A stretch of 64,000 nucleotides of DNA from Mycolicibacterium brisbanense (GCF_001570425.1 NZ_BCSX01000041.1:1-64000), one strand, 5' to 3'; counted from the stretch's first letter, positions 1 through 9,651 are shown. Numbers and translations: made by a program. The notes: a model not told the origin generated them from the sequence alone.

Positions 1-992
1 AGCACGCCTTCATCTACGTGCGCGGCGAAGTCGTGCCGGTGTTGCGGCGCCTGCAGGCCGCCGTCGCCGATGCGTACGACGCCGGCTATCTGGGCTCCAA
101 CATCCTCGATTCGGGTTTCGACCTGGAGCTGACGGTTCACGCTGGCGCGGGTGCGTACATCTGTGGTGAGGAGACCGCGCTGCTGGATTCGCTGGAGGGC
201 CGCCGCGGCCAGCCGCGGCTGCGACCACCATTCCCAGCTCAAGCCGGTCTCTACGGATGTCCGACCGTGGTGAACAATGTCGAGTCGCTGGCGTCTGTTC
301 CGCCGATCCTGCTCAACGGAGTGGACTGGTTCCGCTCCATGGGATCGGAGAAATCACCCGGTTTCACGCTGTATTCGCTGTCGGGACATGTAAACCGGCC
401 TGGACAGTATGAGGCGCCGCTGGGCATCACGCTGCGCGAGCTGCTCAACTACGCCGGTGGGATACGGACCGGCCACACGTTGAAGTTCTGGACCCCCGGC
501 GGCTCCTCGACCCCACTGCTGACCACCGAACACCTCGATGTCCCACTGGATTACGAAGGCATGGCCTCCGTCGGGTCCATGCTCGGCACCAAGGCACTGC
601 AGATCTTCGACGAGACCACCTGCGTGGTCCGCGCGGTACGCCGCTGGATCCAGTTCTATGCCCACGAGTCCTGCGGCAAGTGCACGCCGTGCCGCGAGGG
701 CACCTACTGGCTGGCGCAGATCTACGCCCGCCTCGAAACCGGTGCCGGCGGGCAGGAGCGTAGCGACCGGGGAATCGGTGGAGCCACCGACGCCGACATC
801 GACAAACTGCTCGACATCTCCGACACGATCTTTGGAAAGTCGTTCTGCGCCTTGGGCGACGGCGCTGTGAGCCCCATCCTTTCCTCGCTGACACACTTCC
901 GCGGCGAATACCGAGCGCACCTCGGAGGCGGCTGCCCGTTCGATCCGCACCAATCAATGCTGCAGACAGCAGAATTGGCAGGCCGGCCGTGA
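1..992 (+). CDS. nuoF: NADH-quinone oxidoreductase subunit F, 5' end cut by window
   Basis: NuoF carries the FMN and the N3 [4Fe-4S] cluster of complex I and accepts electrons from NADH on the cytoplasmic arm. The reading frame is open from base 3 (HAFIYVRGE), so the gene starts upstream of the window; the GTG at 18 is internal. Visible family marks are the nucleotide/FMN region GAGAYICGEETALL, the cluster motif ESCGKCTPCREGTYW and the later cysteine in SFCALGDGA. The gene overlaps nuoG by 4 bases (GTGA at 989-992). Synonymous codon choice is less GC-biased than in nuoH or nuoL. Identification is firm. Whether this is the only nuo copy of the genome cannot be told here. Confidence 0.95.
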   Translation, partial: HAFIYVRGEVVPVLRRLQAAVADAYDAGYLGSNILDSGFDLELTVHAGAGAYICGEETALLDSLEGRRGQPRLRPPFPAQAGLYGCPTVVNNVESLASVPPILLNGVDWFRSMGSEKSPGFTLYSLSGHVNRPGQYEAPLGITLRELLNYAGGIRTGHTLKFWTPGGSSTPLLTTEHLDVPLDYEGMASVGSMLGTKALQIFDETTCVVRAVRRWIQFYAHESCGKCTPCREGTYWLAQIYARLETGAGGQERSDRGIGGATDADIDKLLDISDTIFGKSFCALGDGAVSPILSSLTHFRGEYRAHLGGGCPFDPHQSMLQTAELAGRP

Positions 993-3289
993 TATCGCTG
1001 ACCATCGATGATATCAATATCGTGGTGCCGGAGGGCACCCTGGTGATACGCGCGGCGGAGCTGGCAGGCATTCCGATTCCCCGCTTCTGTGACCATCCGC
1101 TACTGGACCCAGTGGGCGCTTGCCGCCAATGCCTGGTCGAGGTCGAGGGACAGCGCAAACCGATGGCGTCGTGCACCACAACCGTCGCCGAAGGAATGGT
1201 GGTACGCACCCAACAGACCTCCTCGGAGGCGGGGTCCGCGCAGCGCGGAGTGATGGAGCTTCTCCTGATCAACCACCCGCTCGATTGCCCCGTGTGTGAC
1301 AAGGGCGGCGAGTGCCCACTGCAGAACCAAGCAATGTCCGTGGGACGCAGCGAGTCGCGCTTCAAAGACACCAAACGCACCTATCCAAAACCGATCAAGA
1401 TTTCGCCACAGGTGCTGCTCGACCGGGAACGCTGTGTGTTGTGCGCGCGCTGCACACGCTTCTCGGCCCAGATCGCCGGGGACCCGTCCATCGACCTGGT
1501 AGAGCGTGGAGCACTGCAACAAATCGGTACCGGCACCAACGAGCCGATGGACTCCTACTTCTCCGGCAATACCGTGCAGATCTGCCCGGTCGGAGCATTG
1601 ACCAGCACCGCCTACCGGTTCCGTGCCCGGCCGTTCGACCTGGTGTCCAGCCCCAGCGTGTGTGAGCATTGCGCGTCGGGATGCGCCCAGCGCACCGACC
1701 ACCGCCGCGGAAAAGTGCTGCGCCGCTTGGCCAGTGACGACCCTGAGGTCAACGAGGAATGGAACTGCGACAAGGGCCGGTGGGCCTTCGCCCATACCGG
1801 TCAGCAGGATCGCCTGACCAGTCCGCTGATACGCAACGCCAATGGCACTTTGCTCGAAGTGTCATGGTCTCAAGCGCTGGGCACTGCAGCCGTAGGTCTG
1901 CGCCAGGCGCATCATCGCACCGGGGTGCTGATCGGCGGACGCGTTACTTTGGAGGACGCCTACGCGTATGCAAAGTTCGCGCGAATGACCCTTGGCACCA
2001 ACGACATCGACTTTCGCGTACGGCCTCATTCCGCAGAAGAGTCCGAGTTCTTGGCGACCCACATCGCCGGTAAGCCGATGACCGTCACCTATGCGGACCT
2101 TGAAGCGGCTCCCGTCGTTCTCCTGGTCGGATTCGAGCCAGAAGAGGAATCTCCGATTGTTTTCTTACGGATGCGTAAAGCCGTCCGCGCGCATGGCCTG
2201 CGCGTGTACTCAATTGCACCATTCACCACTCGCGGCCTGACGAAGTTGGCGGGAACCCTCCTGTGCGCAAAGCCGAACGACGAGCCTAAGGTGCTCGACG
2301 CGCTTCGTACCGGCGATCTCGCCGTCACGCTGAGACAGCCGGGCGCGGTCATCATGGTTGGTGAGCGGCTGGGAGCGGTTCCGGGGGGACTGTCGGCAGC
2401 GGCTCGGCTGGCCGATACGACCGGCGCACATCTGGCCTGGGTGCCCCGGAGAGCGGGTGAACGCGGCGCACTGGAGGCCGGTGCCCTGCCAAACCTACTA
2501 CCCGGTGGACGCCCAAGCAGCCGTCCCGGCCGAGACACCACCAGCATCCTGGCCGCAGCCGCATCCGGCACGTTGACCGCTCTCCTCATCGGCGGCGTCG
2601 AAATCACGGACTTGCCCGACCCGCAGTTCGCTCGGCACGCATTGTCGGCAGCACCGTTCATCGTCAGTTTGGAGCTGCGTCACAGCGAGGCAACAGATTA
2701 CGCCGACGTCGTGCTGCCAGTCGCCTCCGTGACGGAGAAGTCCGGCACTTTCCTCAACTGGGAAGGTCGGCAACGCTTCTTCCCTGCCGCTTTTCACGGT
2801 TCCACAACACTGCCCGATCTACGCGTGCTCGACGCGATAGCCACCGAGATGGGCACCCCTCTGGGACTCGCCGATTCCGACGCCGCCCGAGAGGAACTTC
2901 ATCAGCTCGGAGTCTGGAGCGGCGAACGGCCCGAAGCAACCGCTGTGCCAGCTCAGCCCTTATCCATGCCCGTCGCCGGCCAAGCGGTACTCGCCGGATG
3001 GCGGATGCTGCTGGACGACGGCTGCTTGCAACACAATGAACCGGATCTCGGGATGACGGCGCGACAACCCGTGGCCCGCCTGTCGGCATCCACCGCAGCA
3101 GAGATCGGTGCCGATGACGGTGAACGGGTGACCGTGCGGACCCATCGCGGTGCCGTGACATTACCGCTCACCATCACCGACATGCCGGATCGGGTGGCCT
3201 GGTTGCCCATGAACTCTGCTGGGGCGTCGGTCCATGGCCAACTCGGAGTCAGTGTCGGCGCCCTCGTCGAGATCGGACCGGCGCAATGA
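989..3289 (+). CDS. nuoG: NADH-quinone oxidoreductase subunit G
   Basis: NuoG is the large Fe-S scaffold of the NADH dehydrogenase module; 766 residues. The N-terminal ferredoxin domain has the N1b ligands C34, C45, C48 and C62. The next segment has H96, C100, C103 and C109 for the N5 cluster. DRERCVLCARCTRF and the later ICPVG follow as a bacterial ferredoxin pair. CEHCASGC plus CDKGRWAF begins a molybdopterin-oxidoreductase-like domain that fills the C-terminal two thirds and has no cofactor role in complex I. GTG start at 989 overlaps the nuoF stop; the stop overlaps nuoH by 4 bases. The N-terminus begins right at the ferredoxin fold, a little shorter than I remember for M. smegmatis NuoG. 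Confidence 0.95.
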   Translation: MISLTIDDINIVVPEGTLVIRAAELAGIPIPRFCDHPLLDPVGACRQCLVEVEGQRKPMASCTTTVAEGMVVRTQQTSSEAGSAQRGVMELLLINHPLDCPVCDKGGECPLQNQAMSVGRSESRFKDTKRTYPKPIKISPQVLLDRERCVLCARCTRFSAQIAGDPSIDLVERGALQQIGTGTNEPMDSYFSGNTVQICPVGALTSTAYRFRARPFDLVSSPSVCEHCASGCAQRTDHRRGKVLRRLASDDPEVNEEWNCDKGRWAFAHTGQQDRLTSPLIRNANGTLLEVSWSQALGTAAVGLRQAHHRTGVLIGGRVTLEDAYAYAKFARMTLGTNDIDFRVRPHSAEESEFLATHIAGKPMTVTYADLEAAPVVLLVGFEPEEESPIVFLRMRKAVRAHGLRVYSIAPFTTRGLTKLAGTLLCAKPNDEPKVLDALRTGDLAVTLRQPGAVIMVGERLGAVPGGLSAAARLADTTGAHLAWVPRRAGERGALEAGALPNLLPGGRPSSRPGRDTTSILAAAASGTLTALLIGGVEITDLPDPQFARHALSAAPFIVSLELRHSEATDYADVVLPVASVTEKSGTFLNWEGRQRFFPAAFHGSTTLPDLRVLDAIATEMGTPLGLADSDAAREELHQLGVWSGERPEATAVPAQPLSMPVAGQAVLAGWRMLLDDGCLQHNEPDLGMTARQPVARLSASTAAEIGADDGERVTVRTHRGAVTLPLTITDMPDRVAWLPMNSAGASVHGQLGVSVGALVEIGPAQ

Positions 3290-4542
3290 CGGACACCTGG
3301 TGGTTGATCGGGCTGAAAGCGGTGGCGGTCTTCACCTTCCTTCTTCTGACGGTGCTCGTGGCGATCCTTGTCGAAAGAAGAGTCTTGGCCAGGATGCAGT
3401 TGCGGCTCGGGCCCAACCGGGTCGGCCCGTGGGGGTTGTTGCAGTCTCTCGCCGACGGCATCAAGCTGGCCCTCAAAGAGGGTCTGACACCCGCCGGCGT
3501 GGACAAGCCCATCTACCTACTCGCGCCGGTGATCTCGGTGATCCCGGCGTTCATGGCGTTCGCGGTGATCCCGATGGGCGCCGCGGTGTCAGTGTTCGGC
3601 CACCGCACACCGCTGCAACTGACCGATCTGCCCGTCGCGGTGCTCTACGTGCTGGCCGTCACCTCCATCGGGGTGTACGGAATCGTGCTGGCCGGATGGG
3701 CATCGGGCTCGACCTACCCACTGCTGGGCGGCCTGCGGTCCAGCGCGCAGGTGATCTCGTACGAAATCGCGATGGCGCTCTCGTTCGCCGCGGTGTTCCT
3801 CTACGCCGGCACCATGTCGACCTCCGGGATCGTGGCGGCTCAGGATCGCACCTGGTACGTGTTCGTGCTGCTCCCCTCGTTCGTGGTGTATGTGACGTCG
3901 ATGGTCGGTGAAACCAACCGTGCGCCTTTCGATTTGCCCGAGGCGGAAGGTGAGTTGGTCGGTGGTTTCCACACCGAGTACTCGTCGCTGAAATTCGCGA
4001 TGTTCATGCTTGCCGAATACGTCAACATGACCACCGTCTCGGCGCTGGCCACCACAATGTTCCTCGGTGGGTGGCATGCGCCGTTCCCGTTCAACATGAT
4101 CGACGGCGCCAACAGCGGATGGTGGCCGCTGCTGTGGTTCACCGCGAAGGTGTGGACGTTCATGTTCATCTACATCTGGCTGCGGGCCACCCTGCCGCGG
4201 CTGCGCTACGACCAGTTCATGGCGCTCGGCTGGAAAGTCCTGATCCCGGTGTCGCTGGTCTGGATCATGGTCGTCGCCGCCGCACGTGCCTCGCGACTGG
4301 GGCAGCAGGCCCCTCAGTGGCCGATCGCCATCGTCGGGCTGTTGTTGCTCACCGCGATCGTGTTCGGCGTATGGATCCGCCACTCGGCATCCAGGCGGTC
4401 GATTGCGCGACATTCTGCCGCCCACAGCGGATCGACGACGTACATCAACCCGCTGGCCGGTGGGTTTCCGGTTCCGTTGCTTCCGGGTCAACGTACGCCC
4501 GACCCGCTCATTATCATTCGACAGGAGAGGATCGATGTTTAG
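3286..4542 (+). CDS. nuoH: NADH-quinone oxidoreductase subunit H
   Basis: NuoH is the membrane subunit at the junction of the peripheral and membrane arms; it forms part of the quinone chamber. 418 residues with the usual hydrophobic helices. Family signatures are LERRVLARMQLRLGPNRVGP-like text near the N-terminus and ETNRAPFDLPEAEGELVGGF in the middle, the latter containing acidic residues of the quinone/proton path. It has the hydrophilic C-terminal tail seen in mycobacterial NuoH. ATG at 3286 overlaps the nuoG stop (ATGA). The 3' end overlaps the nuoI start by 8 bases. Base composition is clearly higher in GC than in nuoG before it. Confidence 0.95.
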   Translation: MTDTWWLIGLKAVAVFTFLLLTVLVAILVERRVLARMQLRLGPNRVGPWGLLQSLADGIKLALKEGLTPAGVDKPIYLLAPVISVIPAFMAFAVIPMGAAVSVFGHRTPLQLTDLPVAVLYVLAVTSIGVYGIVLAGWASGSTYPLLGGLRSSAQVISYEIAMALSFAAVFLYAGTMSTSGIVAAQDRTWYVFVLLPSFVVYVTSMVGETNRAPFDLPEAEGELVGGFHTEYSSLKFAMFMLAEYVNMTTVSALATTMFLGGWHAPFPFNMIDGANSGWWPLLWFTAKVWTFMFIYIWLRATLPRLRYDQFMALGWKVLIPVSLVWIMVVAAARASRLGQQAPQWPIAIVGLLLLTAIVFGVWIRHSASRRSIARHSAAHSGSTTYINPLAGGFPVPLLPGQRTPDPLIIIRQERIDV

Positions 4543-5059
4543 GTTCGTCGACGCGCTGGCCGGTTTCGCGGTCACGTTCGGCTCGATGTTCAAAAAGCCG
4601 ATCACCGAAGAGTATCCGGAGAAACCTGGGCCGGTCGCACCCCGATATCACGGTCGCCATCAACTCAACCGGTATCCCGATGGCCTGGAGAAGTGCATCG
4701 GCTGCGAACTGTGCGCGTGGGCCTGCCCCGCCGACGCCATCTTCGTCGAGGGCGCCGACAACGTGCCCGGCGAACGGTTCTCCCCGGGTGAGCGCTATGG
4801 CCGCGTCTACCAGATCAACTATCTGCGCTGCATCGGCTGCGGGCTGTGCATCGAGGCGTGCCCGACGCGGGCGCTGACCATGACCAACGACTACGAGATG
4901 GCCGACGACAACCGCGCCGACCTCATCCTGGGCAAAGACAAGCTGCTGGCCCCCTTACAGCCGGGGATGGTGGCGCCGCCGCACGACATGGCCCCGGGCA
5001 GCACCGATGACGACTACTACCTGGGCAAGATCTCGCCCTGTAGCGAGCATGCTCGATGA
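4535..5059 (+). CDS. nuoI: NADH-quinone oxidoreductase subunit I
   Basis: NuoI carries clusters N6a and N6b, which pass electrons towards N2 and quinone. 174 residues. Two 8Fe ferredoxin-type motifs are visible, CIGCELCAWACP and CIGCGLCIEACP, each followed by the usual distal proline. I take the ATG at 4535, because it is preceded by an AGGAGAGG ribosome site and gives the family N-terminus MFRFVDALAGF. The frame is open further upstream inside nuoH, but that is not needed. The stop overlaps the nuoJ ATG by 4 bases. Confidence 0.95.
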   Translation: MFRFVDALAGFAVTFGSMFKKPITEEYPEKPGPVAPRYHGRHQLNRYPDGLEKCIGCELCAWACPADAIFVEGADNVPGERFSPGERYGRVYQINYLRCIGCGLCIEACPTRALTMTNDYEMADDNRADLILGKDKLLAPLQPGMVAPPHDMAPGSTDDDYYLGKISPCSEHAR

Positions 5060-5886
5060 GGCCCGAATTGCTCGCGGCAGCCACCGACGCAGTCACCAGA
5101 ACCTCGACGGCGGAAGCCGTGGTGTTCTGGGTTCTCGGCGCCGTCGCGGTGCTCGGAGCGATCGGTGTGGTGGCGGCCCCGAAGGCCGTCTACTCGGCGG
5201 TGTTCCTGGCCTCGACCATGATCGCGCTCGCGGTGCTCTATGTCGCCCAGGATGCGCTGTTCCTCGGAGTGGTGCAGGTCGTCGTCTACACCGGCGCGGT
5301 GATGATGCTCTTCCTGTTCGTCGTCATGATCATCGGTGTCGATTCCTCAGAGTCGCTCACAGAAACGCTACGCGGGCAAAGAATTGCGGCCATTCTGGCG
5401 AGCGTGGCCTTTGGGATCCTCCTGATCGCGAGTACAGGAAACGTATCCAGTCATAGCTCGCAGGAGGTTGCGAAGATGTACGACGAGGACAATGTGCAGG
5501 GTCTGGCGGCACTTATCTTCACCCGCTACCTGTGGGCGTTCGAACTCACCAGTGCCCTGCTGATCACCGCCGCCACAGGCACCATGGTGCTCACCTATCG
5601 TCAACGGGCCCAACGCCGCAAGACGCAACGCGAGCTTGCCACGGACAGATTCCGCGAAGGTCGATACCCAACGACATTGCCCAATCCCGGTGTGTACGCC
5701 CGCCACAACGCCGTCGACGTGCCAGCCTTGCTGCCAGATGGATCTCCCTCGCGACTTTCCGTGCCTCCGGTGTTGCGGCCGCGTATCGGTGCAGCACGGC
5801 GAGCGTCGTCGTCTCCGCAGCCGCATCTGCGCTTGGTTGCCCCGGCTCCTTCTGCCAACTGGGTTGACGAGTGGGAGGAAGGATAG
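5056..5886 (+). CDS. nuoJ: NADH-quinone oxidoreductase subunit J
   Basis: NuoJ is a small membrane subunit of the proton-pumping arm. 276 residues: about five hydrophobic segments in the first 180, including the conserved VVQVVVYTGAVMMLFLFVVM helix, then a long Arg/Pro-rich cytoplasmic tail that ends in WVDEWEEG. Mycobacterial NuoJ proteins have such tails. The tail and the part after residue 95 use more A/T-ending codons than the first third, so the gene looks compositionally uneven. ATG at 5056 overlaps the nuoI stop. The stop codon is directly followed by an ATG that opens an 8-codon mini-ORF before nuoK. Confidence 0.93.
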   Translation: MRPELLAAATDAVTRTSTAEAVVFWVLGAVAVLGAIGVVAAPKAVYSAVFLASTMIALAVLYVAQDALFLGVVQVVVYTGAVMMLFLFVVMIIGVDSSESLTETLRGQRIAAILASVAFGILLIASTGNVSSHSSQEVAKMYDEDNVQGLAALIFTRYLWAFELTSALLITAATGTMVLTYRQRAQRRKTQRELATDRFREGRYPTTLPNPGVYARHNAVDVPALLPDGSPSRLSVPPVLRPRIGAARRASSSPQPHLRLVAPAPSANWVDEWEEG

Positions 5887-5920
5887 ATGGATCTGCGGAC
5901 GCGAGGAGCATAGATGGATC
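5883..5920 (+). repeat. 11-bp direct repeat framing the nuoJ-nuoK junction
   Basis: ATAGATGGATC occurs at 5883-5893 and again at 5910-5920, exactly 27 bases apart. The first copy contains the nuoJ stop TAG and an ATG that begins the mini-ORF MDLRTRGA with its TAG stop at 5911-5913. The second copy contains that stop plus the nuoK ATG. The repeat is read directly from the sequence; a role in translational coupling is a guess. Confidence 0.6.
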
Positions 5921-6213
5921 CCGCGAATTACCTGTATCTGTCGGCTCTGCTGTTCACCATCGGTGCGGCGGGAGTGTTGTTGCGGCGCAATGCCATCGTC
6001 ATGTTCATGTGCGTGGAGCTGATGCTCAATGCGGCGAACCTGGCGTTCGTGACGTTCTCCCGTATGCACGGTCATCTCGATGGTCAGGTGGTGGCGTTCT
6101 TCACGATGGTCGTCGCCGCCTGCGAGGTGGTGATCGGCTTGGCCATCATCATGACCATCTTCCGCACCCGGCACTCGGCCTCGGTCGACGATGCCAGTCT
6201 GCTGAAACACTAA
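5914..6213 (+). CDS. nuoK: NADH-quinone oxidoreductase subunit K
   Basis: NuoK is the small antiporter-like membrane subunit (MrpC-type) of complex I. 99 residues, three transmembrane helices, the normal size. The conserved glutamate lies in the helix FMCVELMLNAANLAF and the second acidic position in CEVVIGLAI. The N-terminus MDPANYLYLS matches remembered mycobacterial NuoK, which supports the ATG at 5914 over the upstream ATG at 5887. GAGGAG lies 10 bases upstream. nuoL follows after 7 bases. Confidence 0.95.
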   Translation: MDPANYLYLSALLFTIGAAGVLLRRNAIVMFMCVELMLNAANLAFVTFSRMHGHLDGQVVAFFTMVVAACEVVIGLAIIMTIFRTRHSASVDDASLLKH

Positions 6214-6220
6214 GGGCGCC

Positions 6221-8134
6221 ATGACACTTCCGATATGGCTGTTGATCGCCCTGCCGGCCGCGGGGGCAGCGGTCCTGCTGCTGGCCGGGCGCCGCTCGGA
6301 TGGCTGGGGTCACCTGTTGGGGTGTGCCGCGTCGATCGCCGCGTTCATCGTGGGCGCGGTGCTGTTCACCGGAATGCTTGGCCGCACGGGCGACGCGCGG
6401 GGTCTGCACGAAACCCTGTTCTCCTGGGTGCCGGTGGCCGGACTACAGGTCGACTTCGGTCTGCAGCTAGATCAGCTGTCGGTGTGCTTCGTGCTGCTGA
6501 TCACCGGCGTCGGCTCGCTGATCCACATCTACTCGATCGGCTACATGGCCGAAGATCCCGATCGGCGCCGATTTTTCGCCTACCTCAACCTGTTCTTGGC
6601 GGCCATGCTGCTGCTGGTGTTGGCGGACAACTACCTCGGGCTCTACGCCGGGTGGGAAGGCGTCGGCCTGGCGTCCTATCTGCTCATCGGGTTCTGGTCG
6701 TACAAACCGTCGGCAGCCACCGCCGCCAAGAAGGCATTCATCGTCAACCGGGTCGGCGACATGGGGCTGGCGATCGCGTTGATGATCATGTTCGCCTCCA
6801 TCGGCTCCATCTCGTTCGCGGGCGTGTTCTCCGCCGCGCCGTCGGTGAGCCAGCCGGTGCTCACGGCCATGGGGCTGCTGCTGTTGCTGGGAGCGTGCGG
6901 CAAGTCCGCACAGGTGCCCCTGCAGTCCTGGTTGGGCGACGCGATGGAGGGGCCGACGCCGGTGTCGGCGCTGATCCACGCAGCCACCATGGTCACCGCG
7001 GGCGTGTACCTGATCGTGCGGTCCGGCCCCATCTTCGATCTGACCCCGACCGCACAGACCGGCGTCGTCATCGTCGGTGCGGTCACGCTGCTGTTCGGCG
7101 CGATCATCGGGTGCGCCAAGGACGACATCAAGAAGGCCCTCGCCGCCTCGACCATGAGCCAGATCGGCTACATGGTGCTCGCAGCCGGGCTCGGCCCGGC
7201 CGGGTACGCCTTCGCGATCATGCACCTGCTCACCCACGGGTTTTTCAAAGCCGGGCTGTTCCTCGGTGCCGGCTCGGTCATGCACGCCATGAACGACGAG
7301 GTGAACATGCGCCGCTTCGGCGGGCTGCGTAAGGCTCTGCCGGTCACGTTCGCCACGTTCGGGCTCGGCTATCTCGCGATCATCGGTATACCTCCGCTGG
7401 CCGGCTTCTTCTCCAAGGACGGCATCATCGAAGCTGCGCTCGGCGCAGGCGGCGTCCGTGGCGTGATCCTCGGTGGCGCAACCATTCTCGGCGCCGGGAT
7501 CACCGCGTTCTACATGACCCGGGTGATGTTGATGACGTTCTTCGGCGAACCGCGTTGGGGGCCTCACGCTGGGGCGAGCGAAGCGACGGGGAAGGCTGCA
7601 GCTCATCCCCACGAGGCACCGGCCGTCATGACCTGGCCGATGATCCTGCTCGCAGTCGGCTCGGTGGTCTCCGGCGGTGCCCTGGCCATCGGTGGGACGT
7701 TGTCGCACTGGCTGGAGCCTGTCGTCGGCAGCCATGAGGCCACCCACGGCGTGCCCGCGTGGGTCGTCACGGTCGTGGTCTTGGCGGTGGTGGCCACCGG
7801 CATCGCGATCGCCTACCGCATGTACGCGCAGCAACCCGTTCCGGAGCAGGTCCCCGCAGGATCGGCACTCACGGTGGCGGCCCGCCGCGACCTCTACGGT
7901 GACGCGTTCAACGAGGCGGTGTTCATGCGAGGCGGGCAGACGTTGACCGCGGCTCTGGTCGAGGTCGACGACAAAGGAGTCGACGGGGCAATCAGCCGAA
8001 TCGCCTACGGCGTCAAAGCTGTCTCGGCGCGGATGCGCCTGTGGCAGGACGGTATCGCGCGGAGGTATGCACTGGCGACGCTCAGCGGCGCAATAGTTGT
8101 CGCGGTAACTCTGCTGCTGACGAGGTGGTGGTGA
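6221..8134 (+). CDS. nuoL: NADH-quinone oxidoreductase subunit L
   Basis: NuoL is the distal antiporter-like proton-pumping subunit. 637 residues, normal for the family. Typical marks are GWEGVGLASYLLIGFW, the lysine helix around KSAQVPLQSWLGDAMEGPTP and HAATMVTAGVYL in the proton-conducting part. The C-terminal third contains the lateral helix and the last membrane segment. ATG at 6221 follows nuoK by 7 bases. The stop (TGA 8132-8134) overlaps the nuoM start by one base. GC content is high through most of the gene but falls in the last 150 bases. Confidence 0.95.
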   Translation: MTLPIWLLIALPAAGAAVLLLAGRRSDGWGHLLGCAASIAAFIVGAVLFTGMLGRTGDARGLHETLFSWVPVAGLQVDFGLQLDQLSVCFVLLITGVGSLIHIYSIGYMAEDPDRRRFFAYLNLFLAAMLLLVLADNYLGLYAGWEGVGLASYLLIGFWSYKPSAATAAKKAFIVNRVGDMGLAIALMIMFASIGSISFAGVFSAAPSVSQPVLTAMGLLLLLGACGKSAQVPLQSWLGDAMEGPTPVSALIHAATMVTAGVYLIVRSGPIFDLTPTAQTGVVIVGAVTLLFGAIIGCAKDDIKKALAASTMSQIGYMVLAAGLGPAGYAFAIMHLLTHGFFKAGLFLGAGSVMHAMNDEVNMRRFGGLRKALPVTFATFGLGYLAIIGIPPLAGFFSKDGIIEAALGAGGVRGVILGGATILGAGITAFYMTRVMLMTFFGEPRWGPHAGASEATGKAAAHPHEAPAVMTWPMILLAVGSVVSGGALAIGGTLSHWLEPVVGSHEATHGVPAWVVTVVVLAVVATGIAIAYRMYAQQPVPEQVPAGSALTVAARRDLYGDAFNEAVFMRGGQTLTAALVEVDDKGVDGAISRIAYGVKAVSARMRLWQDGIARRYALATLSGAIVVAVTLLLTRWW

Positions 8135-9651
8135 TGGGACTTCCATGGTTGACAATCCTGTGGCTGTGCCCTCTCGCCGGTGCTGGCATCGTGCTGCTTG
8201 TCCCGCGCGCGCGCCACGCGTTGGCAAAGTGGGTGGGCCTCACCGCTGCACTGTTCGTCCTCGGTACCGCCGCCGTGGTCGCGGCCGGTTACAGATCCGA
8301 CGCCGGCCAATACCAACTTGTCGAAACACATTCGTGGATAAAATCTTTGAGCGCAGACTATTGCATCGGCATCGATGGTATAGCCCTCGTTCTCGTCGCT
8401 TTGACCGCCGCGCTGACCCCACTGCTCATCATCGCCGGCTGGAACGACGCGCCGGAACGCCCACACATACACATGGCGCTGGTTCTGTCGGTCGAAGCGT
8501 TGGCGATGTTGTCTTTCCTGGCGCTAGATGTCCTGCTCTTCTATATCGCCTTTGAGGCCACCCTCATTCCTCTGTACTTCCTCATCGGTGGGTACGGCGC
8601 CGACAGAGCCCAGGCTGCCAAGGCAGCTGTGAAGTTTCTGCTGTACAACCTCTTCGGGGGTCTCATCATGTTGGCCGCCGTTATCGGGTTGTATCTGAAA
8701 CCTGCAGCTGCCAGCCACGGAGCAATTGGTCTTCAACACCTTGCGGATGCCACGCACGCTGCGGATCCTGCCATTCAGCGGGTGCTATTCCTGGGCTTCA
8801 TGTTCGCGTTCGCCGTCAAAGCCCCGCTGTGGCCGTTCCACACCTGGCTACCGGGTGTGGCAACCGCAGCGAAGCCCGCAACCGCGGTGTTGATGATGGC
8901 GATCGTCGACAAGGTCGGCACGTTCGGGATGCTGCGCTACTGCCTGCCGTTGTTCCCCGACGCGGCAACCTATTTCCGGCCCATCATCATCACCCTGGCG
9001 GTGATCGGCATCGTGTACGGCGCGGTGCTGGCGATCGGCCAGACGGACGTGATGCGACTCATCGCCTACACGTCGATCTCACACTTCGGCTTCATCATCC
9101 TGGGCATCTTCGTCATGACCAGCCAGGGGCAGTCCGGGTCGACGCTGTACATGATCAACCACGGAATCTCGACGGCTGCCCTGTTCCTCATCGCCGGTTT
9201 CCTGGTGTCGCGACGCGGTTCCCGGTTGATCGCGTCCTACGGCGGGGTGCAGAAGGTGGCGCCGGTCCTGGCGGGCACCTTCCTCGTCGCTGGGCTGTCG
9301 GCGCTCGCTCTGCCCGGCCTGGCCCCGTTCATCAGCGAATTCCTGGTCCTCATCGGCACATTCACCCGCTACCCGGTGCTGGCGGTGCTCGCCGCGACCG
9401 CCCTGGTGCTCTCCGCGGTCTACATCCTGTGGACCTACCAGCGGATGATGACCGGACCCGTCCGCGAACACACACAGCACTTCCGCGATCTGGAACCTCG
9501 TGAAGTCGTCGTTGTCGCTCCCCTCATAGCGCTCCTGCTGCTGCTCGGCGTCTATCCGAAGGTGGCGCTCGACGTGATCAACCCCGCGATCACCCATACC
9601 CAGACCGTTACGAATCAGACAGATCCTACGTCGAGGGTGCACGCGCAATGA
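8134..9651 (+). CDS. nuoM: NADH-quinone oxidoreductase subunit M
   Basis: NuoM is the second large antiporter-like subunit; 505 residues. Family signatures are FEATLIPLYFLIG with the key glutamate, FAVKAPLWPFHTWLP with the key lysine, and the broken-helix region. I take ATG 8134 (MGLPWLTILW); a GTG three bases earlier would give a GTGA overlap and is equally possible. The first 650 bases are visibly lower in GC (block 8341-8400 is 30/60 G+C by hand count) than the later part (block 9241-9300 is 45/60), suggesting a mosaic gene. The stop overlaps nuoN (ATGA). Confidence 0.94.
   Translation: MGLPWLTILWLCPLAGAGIVLLVPRARHALAKWVGLTAALFVLGTAAVVAAGYRSDAGQYQLVETHSWIKSLSADYCIGIDGIALVLVALTAALTPLLIIAGWNDAPERPHIHMALVLSVEALAMLSFLALDVLLFYIAFEATLIPLYFLIGGYGADRAQAAKAAVKFLLYNLFGGLIMLAAVIGLYLKPAAASHGAIGLQHLADATHAADPAIQRVLFLGFMFAFAVKAPLWPFHTWLPGVATAAKPATAVLMMAIVDKVGTFGMLRYCLPLFPDAATYFRPIIITLAVIGIVYGAVLAIGQTDVMRLIAYTSISHFGFIILGIFVMTSQGQSGSTLYMINHGISTAALFLIAGFLVSRRGSRLIASYGGVQKVAPVLAGTFLVAGLSALALPGLAPFISEFLVLIGTFTRYPVLAVLAATALVLSAVYILWTYQRMMTGPVREHTQHFRDLEPREVVVVAPLIALLLLLGVYPKVALDVINPAITHTQTVTNQTDPTSRVHAQ

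Noticed and set aside
6467..8227. Long minus-strand frame of 586 codons opposite nuoL
   Set aside because: A typical antisense shadow of a GC-rich gene; the composition (His, Asp, Arg, Gln-rich) is not protein-like and nuoL is certain.
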